A DNA stretch of 64,000 nucleotides from CBDHFQ01 sp965262565 (GTDB taxonomy: Bacteria > Bacteroidota > Bacteroidia > J057), in NCBI GenBank assembly GCA_965262565.1, contig CBDHFQ010000008.1, positions 1 to 64,000 of the forward strand, read 5' to 3'. Under the pieces are notes generated by a model, which did no database searches, had not been told where the DNA came from, and was given only the letters and a program-made list of their open reading frames with translations. Positions 8,962 to 16,971 of this stretch are shown one piece after another. The position numbers and the translations under genes were made by a program. Within the stretch, counting starts at the first letter, position 1. Each line of letters begins with the position of its first letter.

Positions 8962-8983
8962 TTTTCCACAGTTTTGTGGAAAA
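8962..8983. promoter_or_regulatory. Perfect palindrome formed by two inverted DnaA-box-like sites upstream of dnaE
   Basis: TTTTCCACA (8962-8970), a 4-nt spacer (GTTT), then TGTGGAAAA (8975-8983). Each arm matches the relaxed DnaA box TTWTNCACA, one per strand. It lies 159 bp upstream of the dnaE start. It is not followed by a T-run on either strand, so it is unlikely to be a terminator. A DnaA or other dimeric regulator binding site is the natural reading, but this is inferred from sequence only. Confidence 0.45.
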
Positions 8984-9091
8984 TATGGTTCTTTTTAGGA
9001 AGGTAAATGTGTATCTAGTCTTATCATTACTATAGGTGCTTTAGCATAGAACTAATACTTTTACACTGTTTTTTTCCTGAATTTTGTTTGA

Positions 9092-9113
9092 CTTATTACA
9101 TCTCTGTAATAAG
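9092..9113. promoter_or_regulatory. Second perfect 9-bp palindrome with 4-nt spacer between dnaE and the T9SS protein
   Basis: CTTATTACA (9092-9100), spacer TCTC, TGTAATAAG (9105-9113). The half-site TGTAATAAG occurs again at about 9172-9180, 27 bp before the start of the plus-strand gene. The geometry (9-4-9) equals that of the palindrome at 8962. It is a likely operator for a dimeric regulator. The remainder of 8804-9206 is AT-rich and shows no gene. Confidence 0.4.
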
Positions 9114-9206
9114 AATATTTATTTTAACGATATATCTATATGGATATAGTAATATTTTTATAATTTAAAAGTGTAATAAGTGCTACATTACCATAGCTAA
9201 TTCCAA

Positions 9207-12200
9207 ATGTATCTGCCCTGTTTAGAATCACCATATAGTGATCTCCAAAATTACTTTGCTCTTTTCATATTATGTATTTTTCTACTTTTTTATAGCCCAA
9301 ATACTCAGGCTCAGAACTGCGGTAATTTAGATTTTGAATCCTGCGACTTTTCAGGATGGGAGCTATTTGTAGCAAAAAACAGGACACTGGCCAGTGATCC
9401 CGCTCAAGAAATTTTTTCCTACGCGAATGAAGTTCCCAATACTGATTGGGAGATGGTGAGCGTAAATCCATTGGATCAAGGAGGAAATGGTAACCAGCCC
9501 CAACGCTTTATTGCCAATGGAGGGGAAATAACTGTAGGCTTTGGTAATCAGTTGGATACAATTCCTATGGTATTTCCAAGAGGTGGAAGTTGTAGTGCTA
9601 TATTGGGTGATTTTTACGAATCTGGTGCCAATGTATCTGTGATGAGGCGAACGTTTACCGTAACTAATCAAACAGATATTTTACAATTGAGATATGCGGT
9701 TGTTCTTGAAGACCCGGGACACGATCCGGAACATCAGCCTTTCTTTGTGTTGAATGCGTTTACGGAGACAGGAGACCCTCTCGAATGTATTCAATATTCA
9801 GCTGTAGCCGGGGACGGTCAGGATGGATGGGTAGATATTCAGTCAGGTTCTGGGAGAAATACGATCACCTACAAGCCATGGGATGAAATTTTCGTTCCGC
9901 TTAAAGATCTTATAGGTCAAAATATAGTCGTCGAAGTGGTGGTAGCTGATTGTGCCGAGGGAGGACACGCAGGTTTTGCATTTGTGGATTTAGAGTGTGG
10001 TAATTCTGGATTAGATGTACGGCCAATCAATGGATGTGAATTTCCTTACACAATTGTAGGGCCTGTAGGGGCAGAATCGTATGTGTGGAGTACTGGACAA
10101 ACATCCAAAGATATAGAAGTTAATGCACCTGGTATCTATTCTGTAGACGTGGTCCCACTAACAGGAGCAAATTGTGCTGTAACACTGGAAACAGAAGTGA
10201 CAAAATTAGATTCTTTACCTTTAATTATAGAAGGAAAACCGACCATATGTCAAGGGGATTCCACAGAATTGACAGTTAGTGGAGCGGCTACCTATCAATG
10301 GAACCCTGCTACAGGCATATCGGACCCGACCAGTCCTACTCCTACATTTAGTCCAACAGTTACCACTACGTATACGGTTGAGGGAATAGGAGTTGATGGT
10401 TGTGTAGGTAGAGCACAAGTTACTATTGAGGTAAACCCTTCGCCAATAGTAGATGCTGGTGAAAATTTTGGAGTGTGTGAAGGAGAATCAGCCCAGTTAA
10501 ACGCTACCGGAGCTGCTACGTACCAATGGAGGCCAGCTCTGGATATTAATAATCCCAACATAGCTAATCCCACGGCTCAGCCAACCATAAGAACTACTTA
10601 TTCAGTCGTCGGAACCAGTGATAAAGGTTGTTCAGCTACAGATACAGTTACCGTAGATGTAAGTGAGCCTCTACTATTGTTAGTAAGTGCTGATATTACG
10701 ATTTGCGAAGGAGAAGAAACTCAATTAGCGGTAGGAGGAGCGCAGGATTATGCGTGGACGCCAGCTATCGGTTTATCTGATCCCACGATTGCTGATCCTA
10801 TAGCCAGTCCTACGGAGACCACTGTTTATACAGTCACTGGAACGGTGAATGGAGCTTGCCCTTCTACTAGACAAATCACGGTCAATGTGTCAGAAACTAA
10901 TCTAAGTGCCGGGCCAGATGTTACCATTTGTGACGGGAGTAACGCCAGGCTAAATGCTACAGGAGCATCCACTTACACATGGTCTCCTGCCATTGGCTTA
11001 TCTGATCCAAATTCTCCTAATCCGGTCGTCCAACCCACCAGAGAATTAAACTATACGCTAGTGGGTATAAACGAATTTGGTTGCGCTGATACAGATGAAA
11101 TAACTGTGTTTATCAGTGGAATTTTTGATGTAGATGCCGGAGAAGATATTACTATTTGTGAAGGAGATACCGTTCCTTTAAATGCAATAGGTGGTTCTAA
11201 TTATACCTGGGTACCTGGAGTTTCGTTGTCTAACGCTTCTTTGTCTAATCCTGTTGCATTCCCTGTTTCTACTACTACTTATACCGTAACTGCAGAAGAT
11301 GGATCGGGCTGTTTTGATAGTGCTCAGGTTACTATTACGGTAAATGAAGGGGTAAATTTAAATGCAGGGGAAGATGTGGAAATATGTGAAGGAGAGACCA
11401 CTACATTCAATGCCTCTGGTGCTACTATTTATCAATGGCAGCCAGAAATCGGATTATCAAATCCTAATATTGCAAATCCAGTAGTCAGTGTAGGTGAAAA
11501 TACTATTTATACCGTCACAGGAACAAATAACAATGGATGCGAAGGAAAAGACGAGATAGTAGTAAGTGTACTACCTGTTCCTGATATTGATGCCGGCGCA
11601 GATGAGGCTATTTGTGCAGGGAGTTCAGTAGATTTACAGGCTTCAGGTGGAAATGCTTATACATGGTCTCCTGCCAATTTATTTACAGACCCGAATGAGG
11701 CAGCACCTACCTTAAAACTGAATGAAACTACTTCTTTATTGTTAACCGGTACCAACGGTTTTGGCTGCAGTAATACAGATTCCGTAACCATTACTGTTGG
11801 TACAGAATTAAATCCCGATGCAGGACAGGACATTATTTTGTGTGCTGGGGAAAGTGCAGTAGTAGAGGCTACTGGAGGAGAAAGGTTTAACTGGGAGCCC
11901 GCTGTAGGCCTTTCAGACCCCAATATAGCTAATCCAGTTGCTTCCCCCTCTGAAACAACGGTTTACTTACTTACCGTGGAAGATGAACTTGGCTGTACTG
12001 GGACGGATAGATTAACAGTACAGGTAAATCCTAAACCCAATATTTCTGCAGGACCCGATTTATTGGTATGTCCTGGAAGTAGAGCCAGATTGAACGCTAC
12101 CGGAGGAGCCAATTACTCTTGGTTTCCGGCTGTAGATCTTTCTGAAACTACGATAGCTGATCCGTTTGTATTCCCTACCACCTCTAGAACCTATGTGGTC

Positions 12201-13667
12201 AAAGGAATAGATAACAATGGTTGTACATTGTCAGATACTGTAGAGGTTCAATTAGCCAATGCTTTTAATCTCGATGCTGGAGAAGATATCGCTATTTGTA
12301 CAGGTGATACTACCCAATTAATCGTAGAGGGGGGATCGAGTTACACATGGTCTCCTTTTCTGAGTTTATCGAATTCCACTGTGGCTAATCCTTTTGCCAA
12401 TCCAAGTGTTACCACGACATATACGGTCGTAGCTAACGATGATAATGGATGTCGGGATACCGACAGCGTTACTGTGATCGTCTATCCTCCGGTAAACCTG
12501 GAACTAGAGAGAGAAATGACTATATGTGAAGAAGAAAGCGTTCAGTTGTCAGTAAGTGGAGCATCATTTTATGAATGGACGCCTGCTGACGATTTATCCG
12601 CCACTGAAATAGCCGATCCTATAGCTAGTCCATTGGAAGATCGGATTTATCGTGTAAGAGGAACAGATGATAATGGCTGTTCAGCTACAGCAAAAGTTAA
12701 CGTTTATGTAACGCCATTACCTGAGGTATTTGCAGGATTGGACACAGCAGTATGTTTTGGTGATACCTTGGCTCTGGATGCCAGTGGCGCTGATACATAT
12801 CTTTGGACCACTTTTCAAGAACTCAGCGATTCTACACAGAGAGATCCCCTGGCACAGATTGACTCTGAAGGATTAATGATCGTCGCCGGAACAAGGGATG
12901 GATGCAGTAGTAATGATTCATTTTTTGTTAGCATAACCCCTGGGCCAGAAGTATTCGCTAACGACCGTGAAGTGTGTCAAGGAGATACAGTGCAATTAAG
13001 TGCTGTAGGAGGTGAAGCATTTTTATGGAGCCAGGGAGATACTACTTCTATCGTTGCTGTGTCACCATTGGTAGATACCAGTTACTTCGTGACCGCTTTT
13101 TCGGAAAATGGTTGTGCAGGTTTACCTGATAGTGTGAGTGTAAGGGTTGTTCCTTATCCGGAAGCTTCTTTTAGTGTAAGCGATTCTTTTGGGGTGGTTC
13201 CTTTAGAGGTGGGATTTATTAATACTACAGAAGGGGGAGTGAACTTTGTTTGGGATTTTGGAGATGGAACCTTTAGCGAAGTTCCTGATCCGGTTCATAC
13301 TTATGACACACAAGAATCATTTGAAATCATAATGACGGCATTTAATGAGTTAGGGTGTACTGATACTGCTTTTTTTAAGGTGGAAGTAGATAATTTTGCC
13401 ATATATGTTCCAAATGCTTTTACCCCTAATGGCGATGGCAAAAACGATTTTTTCCAAATAGGGGCCTATAATTTTGAAAGTGCGGTGGTTCAAATTTTTT
13501 CCCGAGATGGCCGACTGATGTTTGAATCCTTCAATAAGGATTTTAGATGGGATGGAACGTTCAATGGAGTATCAGTACCTGAAGGAAATTATGTTTGTAA
13601 AATCACTGGTCGGAATATCTCTGGAGGGGAAATGACAGTATCAAAAGTAGTCACCCTAATTCGATAA
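9207..13667 (+). CDS. Large multi-repeat cell-surface protein with PKD domain and T9SS type-B (gliding motility) C-terminal domain
   Basis: 1486 aa. A signal peptide (to about ...PNTQAQ, residue 36) precedes an N-terminal beta domain (CGNLDFESCDFSGWELF to about 260) resembling the lectin-like heads of such adhesins. About 13 Ig-like repeats of roughly 75 residues follow (about 340-1310), each with a C-E/Q-G-(E/D) motif, a Y.W.P core, GLSDPNIANP and TT.YTV.G....GC. Next is a PKD domain (FVWDFGDGTFSEVPDPVHTY, about 1345-1365) and, from about residue 1400, the gliding-motility-type sorting domain (YVPNAFTPNGDGKNDFF). This domain directs export through the type IX machinery and attachment to the surface. 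The likely role is adhesion or surface structure; ligand unknown. It stands alone, downstream of a palindrome-rich region. Confidence 0.9.
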   Translation: MYLPCLESPYSDLQNYFALFILCIFLLFYSPNTQAQNCGNLDFESCDFSGWELFVAKNRTLASDPAQEIFSYANEVPNTDWEMVSVNPLDQGGNGNQPQRFIANGGEITVGFGNQLDTIPMVFPRGGSCSAILGDFYESGANVSVMRRTFTVTNQTDILQLRYAVVLEDPGHDPEHQPFFVLNAFTETGDPLECIQYSAVAGDGQDGWVDIQSGSGRNTITYKPWDEIFVPLKDLIGQNIVVEVVVADCAEGGHAGFAFVDLECGNSGLDVRPINGCEFPYTIVGPVGAESYVWSTGQTSKDIEVNAPGIYSVDVVPLTGANCAVTLETEVTKLDSLPLIIEGKPTICQGDSTELTVSGAATYQWNPATGISDPTSPTPTFSPTVTTTYTVEGIGVDGCVGRAQVTIEVNPSPIVDAGENFGVCEGESAQLNATGAATYQWRPALDINNPNIANPTAQPTIRTTYSVVGTSDKGCSATDTVTVDVSEPLLLLVSADITICEGEETQLAVGGAQDYAWTPAIGLSDPTIADPIASPTETTVYTVTGTVNGACPSTRQITVNVSETNLSAGPDVTICDGSNARLNATGASTYTWSPAIGLSDPNSPNPVVQPTRELNYTLVGINEFGCADTDEITVFISGIFDVDAGEDITICEGDTVPLNAIGGSNYTWVPGVSLSNASLSNPVAFPVSTTTYTVTAEDGSGCFDSAQVTITVNEGVNLNAGEDVEICEGETTTFNASGATIYQWQPEIGLSNPNIANPVVSVGENTIYTVTGTNNNGCEGKDEIVVSVLPVPDIDAGADEAICAGSSVDLQASGGNAYTWSPANLFTDPNEAAPTLKLNETTSLLLTGTNGFGCSNTDSVTITVGTELNPDAGQDIILCAGESAVVEATGGERFNWEPAVGLSDPNIANPVASPSETTVYLLTVEDELGCTGTDRLTVQVNPKPNISAGPDLLVCPGSRARLNATGGANYSWFPAVDLSETTIADPFVFPTTSRTYVVKGIDNNGCTLSDTVEVQLANAFNLDAGEDIAICTGDTTQLIVEGGSSYTWSPFLSLSNSTVANPFANPSVTTTYTVVANDDNGCRDTDSVTVIVYPPVNLELEREMTICEEESVQLSVSGASFYEWTPADDLSATEIADPIASPLEDRIYRVRGTDDNGCSATAKVNVYVTPLPEVFAGLDTAVCFGDTLALDASGADTYLWTTFQELSDSTQRDPLAQIDSEGLMIVAGTRDGCSSNDSFFVSITPGPEVFANDREVCQGDTVQLSAVGGEAFLWSQGDTTSIVAVSPLVDTSYFVTAFSENGCAGLPDSVSVRVVPYPEASFSVSDSFGVVPLEVGFINTTEGGVNFVWDFGDGTFSEVPDPVHTYDTQESFEIIMTAFNELGCTDTAFFKVEVDNFAIYVPNAFTPNGDGKNDFFQIGAYNFESAVVQIFSRDGRLMFESFNKDFRWDGTFNGVSVPEGNYVCKITGRNISGGEMTVSKVVTLIR

Positions 13668-14046
13668 ATTCCTTACCATCGAAAAATACTCAGGTAAGAG
13701 TAATCCATAGCCTAGATATATTTGTCCGGTAGCAGTTTTCTGATTACCTGGGTGTAGGTGAATGAATCTCAGGTCTTTCAATGTGGAAATATGCAGTTTA
13801 GCTATCTTAGTATAAAGCACATTTTTGCAGTTTCTGGGTATTAATGGACAGGGAGATGCGTTTTTATTGAGTGAAAAGAATCCTAATAAGTAAAAATTCG
13901 TTTAAATCAATTGTATTACAGAAAAATACTGCTAATTTTTCATCGTAAAATTTCAAATTCACTAATATTCTTGTCATATTAGCATTATATTAGCAAATAA
14001 AAATAAATTTGATTTAATACGATCATTTAAAACAACCAGGACCAGT
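13668..14046. other. Intergenic region with a long-range inverted repeat; otherwise nothing recognised
   Basis: ACTCAGGTAA (13688-13697) is nearly complementary to TTACCTGGGT (13744-13753), a 10-bp imperfect stem with a 46-nt loop 20 bp past the stop of the large surface protein. It could help 3'-end formation, but no T-run follows. I see no convincing ORF or RNA in the rest; the last 100 bp is very AT-rich and precedes the TPR genes. Confidence 0.35.
14004..14011 (+). promoter_or_regulatory. Possible -7 promoter box for the TPR genes
   Basis: TAAATTTG fits the Bacteroidota -7 consensus TAnnTTTG exactly and lies 36 bp before ATG 14047. No clear TTTG is found about 19 nt upstream, so the call is tentative. 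Confidence 0.35.
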
Positions 14047-15285
14047 ATGAAGCGGGAATGGAATTTTTTGATTACTCTACCAATAGTGCTAACACTTTCA
14101 CTGAGTCAGGTCGGTGTTTTAATAGTGAAGGCACAAAATAACTACTCTGACGGTATTTATAACTCTGCTATAAGTACTCCTGGAACAGGGAATTTGTCGA
14201 GATATGAGCAATTTAAGGCTCATAAACAATTTATGGAGGGCTACAAGGCTTATCAAAACAGACAATTCCGCAATGCTATTGCCTATTTTAATGAATGCAT
14301 ATCCATTGACCCCAGGCATCCTGAAGTTTACAGATTTAGAGGAGAATCCTTCATCGGTCTGGAAGATTATCGAAGTGCGTTATCCGATTTTAATTATGCA
14401 GTGATAAACAATCCCAGAGACCCTCAAATACTTAATTTTAGAGGAATTTGTTACTATATGTCAGGTCAGTATAATGAAGCCCTTCGCGATTTTGAAATGG
14501 CATTGAGCATTGACCCTTCATTTATCGATGCTTCTGAGAATAGATTGTTGGTATTAAATGAGTCTGGAAATAATATGGTAACTAGTTCAACTCCTGGTGG
14601 GAATATTAGGCCGCAATATTCTTACATGGCTGATCAACAATCAACCATTCCAGGAGCAAATATACCATCCTCTCCCATAACCATACCTTCCAACTCCCTT
14701 GGACCAGCAAGTTCATTGGGACCAGTTACTAGTTCCAATGCAAGTTCAGATAGAATTGAAGCCTTGAAGCGGGAAGCAGAGGCTATGGATGCTGAGGATC
14801 CATTTGATAACGATCCTTTTCCCGTGTCCATTGATGAGGAAACTAATGAAGAGGTTGAGGATGGAGAAGTGTATACCTACCCCGATGTGTTAAAGCAAAC
14901 ATCCAGAGATGTTTTTATTAGTGAGGTTAAATTATCTGCTTCGGGAACTTATGTGACACTGACTATAAAGCCTAGAAGGAGATTATCCTTTTCCTTTGAT
15001 AGACCAGACGATAGCTTTGATGCTAAGAATGCCATAGTTGCTGCTGATCAAAATTTTTTAAGAACTTATCGGTTAGTAAGGCTTCAAGACATTAAGTGGA
15101 ATGAGAAGGTGATTTTAGCAGCAGGTGAATCACGAGATGTAGTTTTACAGTTTGAACCTCTTCCTGAAGAGACTAAGATTTTCCATATTAGGCAAGGAAA
15201 TAATCCTTTGGAAGGGGCATGGAACTTTTATGAGATCAAATTAGAAGAAGATGATGATGAGGCTACTGAAGGAAACATTAGATAG
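14047..15285 (+). CDS. Exported TPR protein with C-terminal beta domain (first of a pair)
   Basis: 412 aa. A signal peptide (about 1-31, ending VLIVKAQ) is followed by three tetratricopeptide repeats at about residues 55-160 (EGYKAYQNRQFRNAIAYF, YRFRGESFIGLEDYRSALSDF, NFRGICYYMSGQYNEALRDF). A Ser/Pro/Gly-rich flexible linker (about 185-255), an acidic stretch (about 255-280), and a C-terminal beta domain (about 285-405) ending in FHIRQG...WNFYEIKLEED complete it. TPRs usually scaffold protein complexes; the partner is unknown. The next gene has the same plan and a similar C-terminal end, so the two probably act together. They are 134 bp apart. Confidence 0.8.
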   Translation: MKREWNFLITLPIVLTLSLSQVGVLIVKAQNNYSDGIYNSAISTPGTGNLSRYEQFKAHKQFMEGYKAYQNRQFRNAIAYFNECISIDPRHPEVYRFRGESFIGLEDYRSALSDFNYAVINNPRDPQILNFRGICYYMSGQYNEALRDFEMALSIDPSFIDASENRLLVLNESGNNMVTSSTPGGNIRPQYSYMADQQSTIPGANIPSSPITIPSNSLGPASSLGPVTSSNASSDRIEALKREAEAMDAEDPFDNDPFPVSIDEETNEEVEDGEVYTYPDVLKQTSRDVFISEVKLSASGTYVTLTIKPRRRLSFSFDRPDDSFDAKNAIVAADQNFLRTYRLVRLQDIKWNEKVILAAGESRDVVLQFEPLPEETKIFHIRQGNNPLEGAWNFYEIKLEEDDDEATEGNIR

Positions 15286-15419
15286 CTGAGAAGATATTTA
15301 TTTTTTTTTGTGGATATTCCTTTTTAGTCTGTAAAATACTTTGTGTTTATTCCTTTTTTTCTAGGCAAGGAAATATTAATTCCGTATAAGTTTTAGAAGA
15401 GATTCACAACCCATAACAT

Positions 15420-16805
15420 ATGAAAAACATCGTTTTGAACGCTCTGCTCTTGATGGGAATTGCTTTTCAGGTACAAGCACAAGATGGTAGATATAACCAG
15501 TCTTCATCTACTTTCGATAAGTACCAGGAATATTTGTTCCTCGATCAGGGAAAAGATAAGATGCGTGCTAACAGATATGGAGAAGCGTTGCAGGATTTTA
15601 ATAGAGCGATAAGTATAAATCCTTATAATGCCGAGGCCTACCACTTACGTGGAAATGCTTTTTTTCTCGTTAAAAGATTCCAGGATGCCCTTTCAGACTA
15701 TAATAACGCGATTCAGCTTTATGAACAGCAGAATGTCCAGGCTTCCAGATCCACTTACAATAACCAATATTATACAGCCAGAGATGGAGTCTCTATTATT
15801 CCCAGCAGTGATGTCAATGCCTCAAAGAATACGTTGGCAACCCTTTACTACAATAGGGGAGCCGTATTATATCAACTCAATCGAATTCAGGAAGCAAATA
15901 TAGAATTTGATCGAGCTAATAGGTTGAACCCCAACCTAAATGCGAATCAAGGGAATATGGTTAATACATCAAATAATGATGGTTATTCATGGGAAAATAA
16001 TTCAAATAATCAGAACCACTCCCTTCGGAATAATGCTTCCTTGGCCAGAGTAGACAGGACTACAACTGCTTACAATACCCCTGCTAATAACTATAATAAT
16101 TATCGGTCTAATGACCCTAACAGACAACAGTTCTCCTATTCTGATCCGATAAGAGGACAAGCGCCACCCCAAACCAGATTAAATACTGCTTCAAGATATT
16201 CCTACGCTGATCCCATTGCGCCCACTAGTCAACCTTTGACTACTCCAAGCAATCCAGTTAGTTCATCTTTTTCTTCTGGTGCTAATAATTTTTCTTCCTC
16301 AAATGTGTATTCAGATCAATCTTATAATATTCAAGGGGGGGATAATATGACAGAATTAGCCCCCTCAAGAGAGCGGAATATTTCCCCCAGGAGGAAAAGC
16401 GTTCTGGACTTTTTTAGTAGTAGAATCTATCGTAATCCTACTGTAGTTAGCCAAACTTCAAAAATGGCTAAGATTTCAAGAATTTCAGTTGAGAAAAATG
16501 GAACTTTTATTCTGGTGGAAGTTGTTAATGACAGTACTGAAGCAATAGGAGTGAAAGTGATTGCTCCAGGACAGCCGGGAGCGCATTTTATGATTGATCC
16601 GGGAACAAATTTGACATATGAATTAAGGGCTGTGAACGGTCCCGTTTCAGCTTATGCTGCCACCTGGGTAGATCCGGGAGATAAGTTAAGTTTTGAATTA
16701 GTATTTGATAAAATTCCAAATGAAACTGACTTCATCCATATTGTTGAAGATACTACAGATGATGGGGATGAGGATATTAGTTTCTATGACGTATACCTAG
16801 ACTAG
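15420..16805 (+). CDS. Exported TPR protein with C-terminal beta domain (second of a pair)
   Basis: 461 aa. The signal peptide is MKNIVLNALLLMGIAFQVQAQ. TPR motifs lie at about residues 42-108 (KDKMRANRYGEALQDFNRAI, YHLRGNAFFLVKRFQDALSDY) and, after a 35-residue insertion, about 140-172 (LYYNRGAVLYQLNRIQEANIEF). A long Asn/Ser/Gln/Pro-rich linker (about 180-310) is followed by a beta domain (about 340-461) ending FIHIVED...ISFYDVYLD, which parallels the FHIRQG...WNFYEIKLEED end of the preceding protein. It lies in the same direction as the first TPR gene, and a strong terminator follows it at 16837-16872, so the pair forms a unit separate from the alpha-2-macroglobulin gene. Biochemical role unknown. 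Confidence 0.8.
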   Translation: MKNIVLNALLLMGIAFQVQAQDGRYNQSSSTFDKYQEYLFLDQGKDKMRANRYGEALQDFNRAISINPYNAEAYHLRGNAFFLVKRFQDALSDYNNAIQLYEQQNVQASRSTYNNQYYTARDGVSIIPSSDVNASKNTLATLYYNRGAVLYQLNRIQEANIEFDRANRLNPNLNANQGNMVNTSNNDGYSWENNSNNQNHSLRNNASLARVDRTTTAYNTPANNYNNYRSNDPNRQQFSYSDPIRGQAPPQTRLNTASRYSYADPIAPTSQPLTTPSNPVSSSFSSGANNFSSSNVYSDQSYNIQGGDNMTELAPSRERNISPRRKSVLDFFSSRIYRNPTVVSQTSKMAKISRISVEKNGTFILVEVVNDSTEAIGVKVIAPGQPGAHFMIDPGTNLTYELRAVNGPVSAYAATWVDPGDKLSFELVFDKIPNETDFIHIVEDTTDDGDEDISFYDVYLD

Positions 16806-16836
16806 GTCTTAGTTTTAGCTACCTATTTAATTATGG

Positions 16837-16872
16837 GCAGAAATTAATCCTTGGATTAATTTCTGCTTTTTT
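16837..16872 (+). terminator. Strong intrinsic terminator after the TPR pair
   Basis: A perfect 12-bp stem, GCAGAAATTAAT (16837-16848) with ATTAATTTCTGC (16855-16866), loop CCTTGG, is followed at once by six T residues. It lies 31 bp after the stop at 16805. Confidence 0.9.
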
Positions 16873-16971
16873 ATGGAATTGAAGAAGATAATTATCTATT
16901 ATATGAAAAATAGCGTATAACACTTATTTATTTAATTTTTTTATCTATTTGTTTTATAAACAGCACCATAT

